A stretch of 64,000 bases of DNA, taken from Fredinandcohnia quinoae (GTDB lineage: Bacteria > Bacillota > Bacilli > Bacillales > Bacillaceae_L). The stretch is taken from positions 62,001 through 126,000 of the forward strand of contig NZ_JAKTTI010000004.1 in NCBI RefSeq assembly GCF_022427965.1, in the 5' to 3' direction. The position numbers were made by a program, and so were the translations under genes. The notes below the pieces were generated by a model. That model had not been told where the DNA came from and did no database searches. It was given only the letters and a program-made list of their open reading frames with translations. Positions 1-8,955 of the stretch are shown in pieces. Position 1 is the first letter of the stretch, and every line of letters begins with the position of its first letter.

Positions 1-108
1 TGTCATACAATATACTTTATGCTATGCATCATACACTATTGTGTTACACATATCAATATGGAATATTAAATATTATTAATTATTTATTTATCTGATTAAA
101 CGTATTTT

Positions 109-135
109 TGTAACCTTTCACTCTTCAGATTCGTC
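109..135 (+). promoter_or_regulatory. Likely ECF-type autoregulated promoter
   Basis: A TGTAAC element (109-114) is followed after 17 nt by CGTC (132-135). This fits the general ECF promoter plan (AAC-type -35, CGT-type -10) used by Bacillus extracytoplasmic sigma factors. It lies 34 nt before the TTG start of an ECF sigma gene, and such genes commonly transcribe themselves. Assignment is from pattern and position only. Confidence 0.5.
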
Positions 136-168
136 AAAATATAGAATTTTATGTAAGGAGGGCTGGAA

Positions 169-696
169 TTGTCAGATTTTAAAAAACAAGTATTAACAGA
201 TTGGTATGAGCAATATAGTGACTCACTTTTTAAATATATTTGTATGATGACGCGTGATTACCAGGAGGCTCAAGATTTAACACAGGAGACCTTTATTAAG
301 GCATACAATAAATATGAATTTTTCGAAGGCAGAGCAAACGTAAAAACCTGGTTATTCAGCATCGCGCATAATGTCACGGTCGATTTTTTAAGAAAGAGAA
401 AACCCCTTAGAATGATCGAAGTCCTATTTCAAGCAATGAAAGATCACAGTCCGCTACCCGAGGATATTATTGAGATGAATGATAGCATAAGAGAACTATA
501 TAAAGCACTTGGTAATATGAAAGCATCCTATCGTGAGGTAATTATTTTACGAAAAATTAAAGAGTTTAGTATTCAGGAAACAAGCCAAATCTTAAATTGG
601 CCAGAGAGTAAGGTTAAAATTACACTTCATCGCGCTTTGCCCGTTCTTGAACAACAGCTAAAAAAGGAGGGATTTGTTTATGACAAAACACAATGA
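169..696 (+). CDS. ECF RNA polymerase sigma factor
   Basis: A 175-residue sigma-70 family protein of the extracytoplasmic type. Region 2 spans about residues 12-78, with the conserved DLTQETFIKAY helix and the KTWLFSIAHN segment that contacts the -10 element. Region 4 spans about 110-165 (a REVIILRKIKEFSIQE helix-turn-helix). The start is TTG at 169, chosen because AAGGAGGG lies just upstream at 155-162. The next gene begins inside the end of this one, so the two are co-translated, and that product is a one-pass membrane protein expected to hold the sigma factor inactive. Which Bacillus sigma (X, V, W, Y or another) it matches cannot be decided by eye. The stress or ligand sensed is unknown. 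Confidence 0.93.
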   Translation: MSDFKKQVLTDWYEQYSDSLFKYICMMTRDYQEAQDLTQETFIKAYNKYEFFEGRANVKTWLFSIAHNVTVDFLRKRKPLRMIEVLFQAMKDHSPLPEDIIEMNDSIRELYKALGNMKASYREVIILRKIKEFSIQETSQILNWPESKVKITLHRALPVLEQQLKKEGFVYDKTQ

Positions 697-1573
697 ATTC
701 CAATCTTTAGATGACCTTTTATTAAGTGCAGATAGAGAGAGCCTTTGGGATAAAGAACATCAAGCTAGACTATTAGTCAAAATTGAGAAAAACATTAATA
801 AGTCGAACCGTAAAATAAATGTAAACAATACGTTCGTCTATATATCCTCTATCGGTGCCTTTCTACTTCTGTTATTTATGGGCTACCATTTATTGATCCA
901 AGATGTCGAACAAAAGCCAGGTCAAAAAAACCTGCCCCTAGAGGTAAATGAAGGTGTAATATCCGAAATAAGTAGCAGTAATTTCCACTATACCAGGGAT
1001 ACAGACGAGGAGAAAATCAACAAAATAGCAATTGCATTATCTAGAAGAAATGTTACAAATCTTCAACCTGATACAGAGCCTAAAAATTTAGCGATAACAT
1101 ACGAAAATGGAAAAATTGGTGACTATAAAATTTGGACACAGCTGCATGTAGTAGAAGGACTTGTGACTTTCGAAGGTGTTTTTCAAATCGAGGAAGAACC
1201 AACGTTATATACATTAGATTCAGCTACTGCAGAAATGATTTTTATTGATAGTAGACCTGATAATCTTCCCAATTTCAAATCGATCCAAATCAATAGTGTG
1301 TATGAGAATGGTGAACGTATTCATGTCAATGCAACATATACAACAAAGATTGCTGATTCTTCGCAACCGAATGGTTACCGATTAGAACTTGGTGACAGTG
1401 AAGAATTCATCATCTCTCAAAATGCATCTATTTATTTAATTGATTATGAAGACGGGAATCTTGCTGCTCGTAAGGTGGAACTTGAAAAGATATTAACCCA
1501 ACCCGGCTTATTCGGCCAAATGTTTGTACATGAAGGTGAAATGTTATTGTTTATTGAATCTTATTTACCTTAA
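680..1573 (+). CDS. Probable membrane anti-sigma factor
   Basis: A protein of about 297 residues with a charged cytoplasmic N-terminus (about 45 residues), one membrane span near residues 50-68 (SIGAFLLLLFMGYHLL) and a large external domain of no recognised family. ATG at 680 is preferred over an upstream in-frame TTG at 674, because AAAAAGGAGG at 661-670 is ideally spaced for 680. It overlaps the end of the ECF sigma gene, the standard arrangement of a sigma/anti-sigma pair. Function as the cognate anti-sigma is inferred from topology and coupling. No zinc-binding HxxxCxxC anti-sigma motif is seen. The hairpin at 1581-1598 probably ends this operon. Confidence 0.75.
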   Translation: MTKHNEFQSLDDLLLSADRESLWDKEHQARLLVKIEKNINKSNRKINVNNTFVYISSIGAFLLLLFMGYHLLIQDVEQKPGQKNLPLEVNEGVISEISSSNFHYTRDTDEEKINKIAIALSRRNVTNLQPDTEPKNLAITYENGKIGDYKIWTQLHVVEGLVTFEGVFQIEEEPTLYTLDSATAEMIFIDSRPDNLPNFKSIQINSVYENGERIHVNATYTTKIADSSQPNGYRLELGDSEEFIISQNASIYLIDYEDGNLAARKVELEKILTQPGLFGQMFVHEGEMLLFIESYLP

Positions 1574-1580
1574 TAATAAT

Positions 1581-1598
1581 GGCCTGCTCATGCAGGCC
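1581..1598. terminator. Hairpin between convergent genes
   Basis: Perfect 7-bp stem GGCCTGC/GCAGGCC with a TCAT loop, between the 3' ends of the anti-sigma gene and the convergent GGDEF-EAL gene. The T-run is weak on both sides, so it is a probable bidirectional terminator. Confidence 0.6.
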
Positions 1599-1606
1599 AC
1601 AATTTA

Positions 1607-3871
1607 TTAAATAGCAACTATATCAGATTGTTTCCTTAAAAGCATTTCAAATTCCACCGCGTTTAAGGGCTTTGAATAGTGATATCCCTGTCCAAAGCTA
1701 CACTTGTTTTCCATTAAAACCTTACTTTGATACTCATGCTCAATTCCTTCAGCAATGACATTCAGATTAAAATTTAACGCTATATCAATGATTGATTTTA
1801 TCATCGATTCACTCTTTGGATTTGCAACATCATCAACAAATGATTTATCAATCTTTATTGTGTCAATTGGTAATTCTTTAAGAATATGAAGTGATGAATA
1901 ACCTTTACCAAAATCATCAAGTGCGGTCCATATTCCAATTGATCGTAATTCATTTAATACAACGGTAGATTCTTCTATATTTTGCATAACACTTTCAGTA
2001 ATCTCCAACTCTAAATATTTCGCACTAAGACCGGTCTCTCGTAAAACCTTGCTGACAGTTTTAACGAAATCACTATGCTGCAATTGGCGTACAGAGACAT
2101 TCACTGCAACACATAATAATGGAAGACCTACTTCCTGCCAAGCTTTATTTTGTTTACAGGCTGTTTTTAAAACCCATTCTCCAAGTGGCACAATAAGACC
2201 TATTTCTTCTGCAATCGGGATAAATTCAACTGGTGAAATAAACCCTAATTCTGGATGTTCCCAACGTATCAATGCTTCCATTCCAACAATTTTTCCCGAC
2301 TTCAATTCTACTTTCGGTTGATAAACTAGAGTAAATTGATTTTGATCAATCGCTTTTCTTATTTCATTCTCGATTTTCATTTTCCGCAAAATAATTTCAT
2401 TCCAGCCTGAATTATAAAACTGAAAATTATTCTTTCCATTCCCTTTTGCAAGGTACATTGCCGCATCAGCATTTTTCAGTAATACTTCCCGATCCTCACC
2501 ATTTTCCGGATATATACTAATACCAATACTTGGGGTAATTGCTATTTCAAAAACATCAATCATATATGGCTTTGTTATCTCTGATAGAATTGTTTCTGCA
2601 ATAATAAGACAACTCTCATCAGTCGCATCTGGATGAATAATAACAAATTCATCCCCACCTAACCGATATAACCGGTCATATTCACCTTTCATATTTTTCA
2701 ATCTATCCGAAACTACATTTAATAAACGATCGCCAATGTAATGTCCAAGTGTATCATTAATATTTTTAAACCTATCAAGATCGATTAGTAACAACGCAAC
2801 CTTACTATTCCTAACTTCCGCTTCAACCATAATTTGATCTAAATCTTTCTTAAAGCTTGTTCGATTATGTAATCCTGTAAGCGAATCATGATAAGCCCAG
2901 AACTTAAATTCATTAATGAGATTCGCATTCTTTTTCACAATATAAAGCTGACGGAAAATAATCGATATGAATACAACGTATAAGCCAATACTTAAAGCAT
3001 TAAAATCCCAATTATAGCTAAATGCAACGCAAAGTAATAGAAGGATAGCACTCACATATGGAAAAAAATTCACTTTACTTTCAAAGTAATTGTGTATCAC
3101 CCAATTAAAATCCATCGTTTTCTTCTCAGCATTTAATCCTGTAATTCCGATAATTAATAATGCAATAAGCCATAACGGCTCAATATATCCCCCTGGCTGG
3201 TAGTTCTCAGTAATTGTTTGGTAAATAAATATTGAATCAGCTACTACTTGTATGGCAAAACCAATTACTATATAAAGTAAAAGCCGCTTTTCTTTACTAT
3301 ACCTAGAAAGATAAAATAAATTCGTTGTTACAAACAGGATGCTTAAGCTCAGTATAGGATATGCTAATACAATAAGTGTAGTAGATAATGAATGATTTGC
3401 ATGGTCCAATATAGGCTTAATAAAAAAATGCACACTAAAGGCGATTGCACTCGTCATAAAAATCAAAATATTAAAGATATATGTATTATTCGAAACAGAA
3501 ACTTTGATTACTTTTGTTTTATAGATTAATGCGACCAAGTAAAAGAAGTATGCTGATAACCAAAATACGTCGGATAAATCACCGTAATTAGCAATTCCTC
3601 CTGTAGCCTGTTGAAATAACCAGATAATATGACATATGACATAACAAAGAGCACCAATACCTAAGAATAACCAAAAATGCCTTTGAATATTTGATTTATT
3701 ACGAAATGCCTTAAATAACCAAATACAACTAGCGATTCCCCCTATTGTTATAAACATAGTTACACCAAATAATCGTAATGATTCATTTTCCCTAACTACG
3801 AATATCCACACGTATAATAGCGCTGCACTAATGACAAGGAAGAGCGTTGCAGACCAACTTTTTTGTAACAT
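1607..3871 (-). CDS. Membrane GGDEF-EAL c-di-GMP protein
   Basis: A 754-residue protein. The first ~310 residues are very hydrophobic, with about nine membrane spans and no recognised sensory family. A GGDEF domain follows (about 325-485) with an intact GGDEF signature in LGGDEFVIIHPD, and then an EAL domain (about 500-745) with intact EALIRWEH and DDFGKGYSSL metal-binding segments. Both diguanylate cyclase and c-di-GMP phosphodiesterase activities therefore look possible; which one dominates cannot be told from sequence. ATG at 3871 has GAGGGA upstream. It is one of three GGDEF-related proteins within 9 kb. Paired palindromes upstream (4028-4097) may control it. Confidence 0.93.
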   Translation of the reverse strand: MLQKSWSATLFLVISAALLYVWIFVVRENESLRLFGVTMFITIGGIASCIWLFKAFRNKSNIQRHFWLFLGIGALCYVICHIIWLFQQATGGIANYGDLSDVFWLSAYFFYLVALIYKTKVIKVSVSNNTYIFNILIFMTSAIAFSVHFFIKPILDHANHSLSTTLIVLAYPILSLSILFVTTNLFYLSRYSKEKRLLLYIVIGFAIQVVADSIFIYQTITENYQPGGYIEPLWLIALLIIGITGLNAEKKTMDFNWVIHNYFESKVNFFPYVSAILLLLCVAFSYNWDFNALSIGLYVVFISIIFRQLYIVKKNANLINEFKFWAYHDSLTGLHNRTSFKKDLDQIMVEAEVRNSKVALLLIDLDRFKNINDTLGHYIGDRLLNVVSDRLKNMKGEYDRLYRLGGDEFVIIHPDATDESCLIIAETILSEITKPYMIDVFEIAITPSIGISIYPENGEDREVLLKNADAAMYLAKGNGKNNFQFYNSGWNEIILRKMKIENEIRKAIDQNQFTLVYQPKVELKSGKIVGMEALIRWEHPELGFISPVEFIPIAEEIGLIVPLGEWVLKTACKQNKAWQEVGLPLLCVAVNVSVRQLQHSDFVKTVSKVLRETGLSAKYLELEITESVMQNIEESTVVLNELRSIGIWTALDDFGKGYSSLHILKELPIDTIKIDKSFVDDVANPKSESMIKSIIDIALNFNLNVIAEGIEHEYQSKVLMENKCSFGQGYHYSKPLNAVEFEMLLRKQSDIVAI

Positions 3872-4027
3872 ATTAATCCCTCACGTAAATTCTTAGATGT
3901 AAACAGTAGTCTTCTCATATAAATTTCATACTTGGCTATAATATTTCTATTATTCTCTTATACTTATTTATTTTATCACTTTTCGTAGCTTTGGAAGACA
4001 CTCCAAATATTAACAGTAATTAATCTG

Positions 4028-4097
4028 ATCAAACGTTTGATTGAGGATTAATCCTTACAACCCCATTCAATTCAGAATTCAATCAAACGTTTGATTG
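4028..4097. promoter_or_regulatory. Paired palindromic operator sites
   Basis: Two near-identical palindromes: ATCAAACGTTTGAT at 4028-4041 and the 18-bp perfect CAATCAAACGTTTGATTG at 4080-4097. Their centres are 54 bp apart, about five helical turns. The CG-centred AAACGTTT core suits LacI- or TetR-family repressors. They sit between the PLP-enzyme stop and the GGDEF-EAL gene, 157-226 bp before the latter's start. The regulator is not identified. Confidence 0.6.
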
Positions 4098-4106
4098 CTT
4101 AGATAC

Positions 4107-5255
4107 TCAAGGCAACTGAATTGCACTTTGAATGGCCTGTTCAAATGTATTGATGATGTCCTCATAATGTTCTATACCCACCGAAATTCTAACAACCTCT
4201 TTTGTGATTCCTAATGTCGCACTAGCTTCAGGTGGTAAAGCTCGATGTGAAGTGGTTATTGGGTGGGAAACAGTCGTTTCAACTCCAGCCAGTGTAGGAA
4301 CAATTTTTACCCATGAGAGAGATTTAAAAAATGTACTTACATCGATTTCTTTTGATAATTCGATCGAAACCATTGCGCCATAACCTGATTCGTCTTCATC
4401 AAATGGATAATACACTTTTGAAATATGGGAATTTCCACGAAGTGCTTCAGCTAGCTTCCTTGCATTAAACGATTGTGATTTCATTCTTAGAGCCAATGTT
4501 TTTAGTCCTCGACAAGTGAGCCAAGCTTCAAATGGACTAAGATTTGCACCAAGATTTACAACCTTTGTTCTTGCCTTCTCAATAAGTGATTCTCTACCTA
4601 CTAGGACACCAGCTGTTACATCACTATGTCCGCCAATATATTTAGTTGCACTATGAACAACCAAATCAATTCCTTTGGCAAGTGGTGTGCAGTGATATGG
4701 AGTTGCGAATGTATTATCTACAAGTGTCACTAGATTATATTTTTTAGCCAATTCTGAGACAGCCTCAAGCTTCTCTACACGTAAAAGGGGATTTGTTATC
4801 GATTCTGTAAAAAGTAATTTTGTATTTGATTGAATTGACTTCTCAACTTGATAAAGATCTGAAAATGATAGGAATGTTGTCTGAATACCAAGATCATTCA
4901 ATTCTTCTTTTAATAGGTGGAAGCTACCTCCATACAAATCATCAGCAGCTATTATGTGTTCTCCGCTTTTAACAACAGCCAGAATACCGACTAAGATTGC
5001 AGATAATCCAGATGAAGTTGCAATTCCTGACACTGCACCTTCAATTGCAGCTACAGCTTGACCTAGCTCATCTGTATTCGGATTTCCAACACGGGAATAC
5101 AGGTAATTTCCTTCACCTTGATAAAACCCTTCAAGATCATCTAAGCTGTTAAATGCAAATGCTGAAGTTTGATAAATTGGCATCACTTTACTTTTAATCT
5201 CACGTTGATTCTTTTTTGTACTATGTAATAGCTTTGTTTCAAATCGTTTTTCCAC
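4107..5255 (-). CDS. Trans-sulfuration PLP enzyme (cystathionine synthase/lyase family)
   Basis: A protein of about 382 residues in the Cys/Met-metabolism PLP family. The PLP-binding lysine lies in VHSATKYIGGHSD, the family's SATK(Y/F)xxGHSD motif. The tyrosine-bearing YSRVGNPNT segment near the N-terminus and the LVDNTFATPY segment are also present, and length is normal for the family. Family members include cystathionine gamma-synthase, cystathionine beta-lyase and methionine gamma-lyase, which sequence alone does not separate here. I place the start at GTG 5255, where AGAGGGTGG is correctly spaced; an in-frame GTG at 5264 would overlap that ribosome site. A terminator lies only ~35 bp upstream of the start, so the promoter must be very close or expression depends on read-through. 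Confidence 0.88.
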   Translation of the reverse strand: MEKRFETKLLHSTKKNQREIKSKVMPIYQTSAFAFNSLDDLEGFYQGEGNYLYSRVGNPNTDELGQAVAAIEGAVSGIATSSGLSAILVGILAVVKSGEHIIAADDLYGGSFHLLKEELNDLGIQTTFLSFSDLYQVEKSIQSNTKLLFTESITNPLLRVEKLEAVSELAKKYNLVTLVDNTFATPYHCTPLAKGIDLVVHSATKYIGGHSDVTAGVLVGRESLIEKARTKVVNLGANLSPFEAWLTCRGLKTLALRMKSQSFNARKLAEALRGNSHISKVYYPFDEDESGYGAMVSIELSKEIDVSTFFKSLSWVKIVPTLAGVETTVSHPITTSHRALPPEASATLGITKEVVRISVGIEHYEDIINTFEQAIQSAIQLP

Positions 5256-5288
5256 TTTGTCCACCCTCTTTTTATGATTTCACCTAAG

Positions 5289-5324
5289 AAAAAAACCAGT
5301 GGTTAACAAGTACACTGGATTTTT
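5289..5324 (-). terminator. Bidirectional-looking terminator
   Basis: CCAGTG/CACTGG stem flanked by A-run and T-run on opposite sides, extending the pairing. It follows the 3' end of the GAF-GGDEF gene on the minus strand and lies about 35 nt upstream of the PLP-enzyme start. Confidence 0.75.
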
Positions 5325-5339
5325 AAATAAAAATTGTAT

Positions 5340-6626
5340 TTATTTTGCAACTACCATAAAATTCTTCCCCTGTTCTTTTGCCTCGTACAACGCTTCATCT
5401 ACTGCCTTTTTCAATGAGTCCACCGTTAATCCATTTTGAGGATACACTCCTACTCCGGAACTAATTGATACGGTAATTTGCTTATTGAAAATCACGATTG
5501 GATTAAGCATGTAATATTCCTGTAGTTTTTCAAAAAGGTCTTTAATATTCATTTGTACCTCGGATTTCATGATAATCATAAATTCATCGCCGGCATATCG
5601 ATAACCCTCTATCCCATTACAGCTTACATCTTTGATTCCATTTGCTAATATCTTTAAATACAAATCACCTATATCATGACCATAATTATCATTAATCCTT
5701 TTCAAATTATCAGAATCTATCATGATGAGCGTGATTTCTTGATTACCTTCTTCAATTAGCTTAGATAAGTCATTATGGAAAGCACGATGGTTTTTTAATC
5801 TAGTCAATTCATCTGTCTGAGACATCGTATATATTTTTTCATAAAGTCTTGCTGTCTCTATTGAATTAATTACTTGTGCTCCAATCATCTGCAGCAACTC
5901 TTCATGTTCTTTCCGAAAAGCAAAATCTGCTGTACTTTGGGCAGAGATAACTCCTTTTACATGATCATCAATAACAATAGGAACAAAAAGACAGGAACTT
6001 GTATCAATCTCTCCCTCACCCATTTTTGCATGGTATTCCTGGGACTTACTTTGCTGTTTCAGATGGACAATTTCCCTTGTTCTAATTACCTTTGTCGTAT
6101 AATTCTCACCTAATTCCACTCTTCGGGGTGGAGCTTGTTCCCCATTATCCATAATGAAAATAAAGTTTGTATGGGAGTCCCCATCATTATACAAAGCAAT
6201 ATAAAATGAATCAGTTCGCATTACTTGTGACACCATCTCATAAGCTTTCAGCAATAGGACGCTTTCATTTAGTGTCTTGCTGCAAACTTGAGCAAATTCA
6301 TGCAAAATTCGGTAATGCTTGTTCATCCAGTTTACATTTTCTAACTTTTCGTTGATTGTTTGTATTTGGAGTAGTAATGTATCGATTATTTCCAGTTCGG
6401 CTTCATTTTTAATTTTACTTTCAAAAAGACCCTTTACATCCTTAGTTAAAACCGACTTTTCAAGCCCTACCCTATTCAGTAGTTCACTTATGATATTTAA
6501 TACTTCACGATTATCAGTACCATGAATTTTCTTTTCCAATACAATCACTTCCAGACATTCATCATATTGCGTATTATTCCCTATTTGGTAGAGGATTTTA
6601 AACCTATATTGACTTAAACCATTCAA
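5340..6626 (-). CDS. GAF-GGDEF diguanylate cyclase-like protein
   Basis: A soluble protein of about 428 residues. An N-terminal helical region (1-100) is followed by a GAF-type sensory domain (about 105-255) and a C-terminal GGDEF domain (about 265-425). The signature reads AGDEF (in GYRYAGDEFMII), a variant found in active enzymes. The RFKN-type start of the domain and the DSDNLKRINDNYGHDIGD metal-binding helix are present, so catalytic activity is plausible. The start is uncertain: the ATG at 6626 has no good ribosome site, and an in-frame GTG or TTG about 25 residues in is possible. The gene is probably monocistronic, ended by the hairpin at 5289-5324. Confidence 0.9.
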   Translation of the reverse strand: MNGLSQYRFKILYQIGNNTQYDECLEVIVLEKKIHGTDNREVLNIISELLNRVGLEKSVLTKDVKGLFESKIKNEAELEIIDTLLLQIQTINEKLENVNWMNKHYRILHEFAQVCSKTLNESVLLLKAYEMVSQVMRTDSFYIALYNDGDSHTNFIFIMDNGEQAPPRRVELGENYTTKVIRTREIVHLKQQSKSQEYHAKMGEGEIDTSSCLFVPIVIDDHVKGVISAQSTADFAFRKEHEELLQMIGAQVINSIETARLYEKIYTMSQTDELTRLKNHRAFHNDLSKLIEEGNQEITLIMIDSDNLKRINDNYGHDIGDLYLKILANGIKDVSCNGIEGYRYAGDEFMIIMKSEVQMNIKDLFEKLQEYYMLNPIVIFNKQITVSISSGVGVYPQNGLTVDSLKKAVDEALYEAKEQGKNFMVVAK

Positions 6627-6921
6627 AAGGCCTATTATTCAGATTACTTTTCAATAAAAAATAGACTAATCTTTAACCGATTAATCCATTCCAAAAATGA
6701 TTTATTCGGCAACTGGCTGGCATTATCAATACGATAGAAGCCCCTATAGTTTTGCGTCTCCATTTTTCAATGAATTTGCCTTTGACTTATATATATGACA
6801 GATTTGTTCCATATCAAAAAGAATTTTCCTAATATTAAAGCAAGTATAATTATATAGTTCATTTATACCATTGTCAATTATTAGGAATTGCTATATTTTA
6901 AAAAATTATCTGTATACAATT

Positions 6922-7629
6922 TTATTCATTTGGTCCAATAACCCTTTCGCTAATATCGACTATTCCTCTATTTTTAACACGATTCACTAGTGAAGCTTTC
7001 CAGCTTGGAGCAAGTAGTTCACATGCTGCAAGTTCTTTCATTTTCTCAAAATCATGTTTTTCATGATGCATAATTTGATTGCACACTTCTACCGTCCAAT
7101 TGGGAAATGGTCGCTCTACTAATGTGAATTTTTGTCCTGCCTCCACAAAGCCTTCTTGTAGAACTCTAAAATACCATCCTGTTCGACCAGTATTTTGAAT
7201 GATTAATGGTAGTTTTTTTATATTATATCGACGAGCCGGCTTCCAGCATGGCTGTCTAGGCTGTGAGACTTGAACGACTGCATCCCCTATTTGAAAGATA
7301 TCACCAATCGAAATCTCCTTTTCCGTTAAATGTTCAACTGAGAAGTTTTCTCCCATCCCACCAGGAATCATGTCATTTATCCCTAGTTCTTCTTGCCACT
7401 TCATATAATGCTCGAAGGAATATACAAAAACCGCCTTCTCTGGACCCCCATGATGTATCAAATCTGCTTGTCCATCACCATCTAAATTGGTTCTTCCAAG
7501 CCAAATTGGCCCCTGAACTGGTTCTTTGAACATTCCACTACTCCATTCGCGATCCATTAACCGTTCAGCGTCTTTCATCCCCACTGTTTTCGGTTTGCCC
7601 ACAAAAATCCCTTTTAATAAACTACTCAT
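6922..7629 (-). CDS. MOSC-domain protein (YiiM-like)
   Basis: A 235-residue protein with a MOSC (molybdenum cofactor sulfurase C-terminal) domain. Visible family features are the DGQADLIHHGGPEKAV segment, GGMGENF, and the PRQPCWK motif carrying the conserved cysteine. MOSC proteins such as E. coli YiiM and YcbX bind molybdenum cofactor and act in N-hydroxylated base reduction or sulfur transfer; the substrate here is unknown. Start is ATG 7629, placed by GGAGGG just upstream; an in-frame extension to 7674 lacks a ribosome site. No molybdenum-cofactor genes are nearby. Confidence 0.88.
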   Translation of the reverse strand: MSSLLKGIFVGKPKTVGMKDAERLMDREWSSGMFKEPVQGPIWLGRTNLDGDGQADLIHHGGPEKAVFVYSFEHYMKWQEELGINDMIPGGMGENFSVEHLTEKEISIGDIFQIGDAVVQVSQPRQPCWKPARRYNIKKLPLIIQNTGRTGWYFRVLQEGFVEAGQKFTLVERPFPNWTVEVCNQIMHHEKHDFEKMKELAACELLAPSWKASLVNRVKNRGIVDISERVIGPNE

Positions 7630-7673
7630 TTTTCTCCCTCCATCATCAATATGTATTGAAAAAATATGACACA

Positions 7674-7706
7674 AAAAGGCAACTCCCTATTGGTTAGCTG
7701 CCTTTT
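7674..7706 (-). terminator. Terminator after proline dehydrogenase
   Basis: AAAAGGCA/TGCCTTTT outer stem with a mismatched inner stem, T-tailed on both strands. It sits immediately downstream of the minus-strand proline dehydrogenase gene. Confidence 0.75.
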
Positions 7707-7722
7707 AGTTTGTGAATTTAGC

Positions 7723-8697
7723 TTATTTACGTTTCTTTTTAGTCAATCTCCCTAATAAAAATGCCCCTGCAGCCACACCAATGACTGTATTCGTTTTCTT
7801 GTTAAATACTTGTTTTGCAACAAGGTTTAAATTTTGTGGTCTTTCAGCTAATCGTCTCATGAAATAACCATACCAGTCTTTCCCAAACGGTACATACGTA
7901 CAGAAGTTATAGCCTTCACTTGCAAGCTGTAATTGAAGTTCTCTTCTGAATCCGTAAAGCATTTGGAATTCATATTTATCATTCGGAATATTATTTACTT
8001 TTACAAATTCCTTAACCTTATTAATAATATGATGGTCATGAGTCGCGATAGACGTGAATTTACCATTTAATAGATGCCATTCAATCAATCTAATAAAGTT
8101 CTCATCAATAGCCTTCTTCTCTTGATAAGCTAATTCCGCTGGCTCTTTGTATGCACCTTTTACGATACGAAGACGATAATTTTGATACTTTTGAATATCC
8201 TCTTCCGCGCGGTGGAAATATGCTTGGATAACGGTTCCAACATTATCATATTCAACTGATAGTTCATCTAAAATTTTAAAAGAAGGATCTAAATGACCAT
8301 GATCTTCCATATCAAAATTAACAAAAATACCATATCTACTTGCTTTATCTACAATCTCTTTTAGATTATTTAAACAAAAATCATACTCAATGTCTAAACC
8401 AAGCTGAGTTGGCTTTAATGAAATATGAGCATCAACTTGATTATTATGAATTGCTTCTATTACATTAAGTATATTTTCCTTCGCCTCTGTCGCTTCTTCC
8501 TTTTTATAGACAAATTCGCCTAAGTTATCGACAGTACAAGAGATTCCATATGCATTTAACTCTTTAATACTTTTCATCACTTCTTCTATATTCGTCCCCG
8601 CTACGACACTTTGCGCTCCCAATTTTAATCCGTACTTTTTAGCAGCACTATTAAGAAATTGGTTTTGGGATAAGCCTATAAATAGATCTTTTAACAT
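7723..8697 (-). CDS. Proline dehydrogenase (monofunctional)
   Basis: A 324-residue FAD-dependent proline dehydrogenase, which oxidises proline to pyrroline-5-carboxylate. Family segments seen are LRIVKGAYKEP (barrel strand with a substrate or flavin contact), the ATHDHH loop and the C-terminal YVPFGKDWYGYFMRRLAERPQN region carrying the substrate-binding arginine pair. It matches the short monofunctional type of Bacillus (PutB/FadM group), not the proteobacterial PutA fusion. The C-terminus ends in a hydrophobic stretch and a basic KKKRK tail, unusual and possibly membrane-associating. No P5C dehydrogenase or PutP transporter gene is adjacent. Confidence 0.9.
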   Translation of the reverse strand: MLKDLFIGLSQNQFLNSAAKKYGLKLGAQSVVAGTNIEEVMKSIKELNAYGISCTVDNLGEFVYKKEEATEAKENILNVIEAIHNNQVDAHISLKPTQLGLDIEYDFCLNNLKEIVDKASRYGIFVNFDMEDHGHLDPSFKILDELSVEYDNVGTVIQAYFHRAEEDIQKYQNYRLRIVKGAYKEPAELAYQEKKAIDENFIRLIEWHLLNGKFTSIATHDHHIINKVKEFVKVNNIPNDKYEFQMLYGFRRELQLQLASEGYNFCTYVPFGKDWYGYFMRRLAERPQNLNLVAKQVFNKKTNTVIGVAAGAFLLGRLTKKKRK

Positions 8698-8955
8698 AGC
8701 GATTACTCCTAACTATTTAATCTGTTTTTACCAAAATAATTATAGCATATTTTTTTGATAGATTTCGTTTTGCAAATATTCAATAAATGCGTCGAGCCCT
8801 GTCATAGTAACGCTTTACACCATTGACGTATATTCAAGAATTGAGTAGACAAATTATTTAATTTTTTTGTAAAAAACTATTAAATTTACTTTGGATACTA
8901 GAATTATTATTATGTTAGAAAGAACTAAACGTAGCTATTTAGGAGGAGGGTTCTA

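Noticed and set aside
5255-5340. S-box or T-box riboswitch before the PLP enzyme
   Set aside because: The leader is far too short and lacks conserved riboswitch segments.
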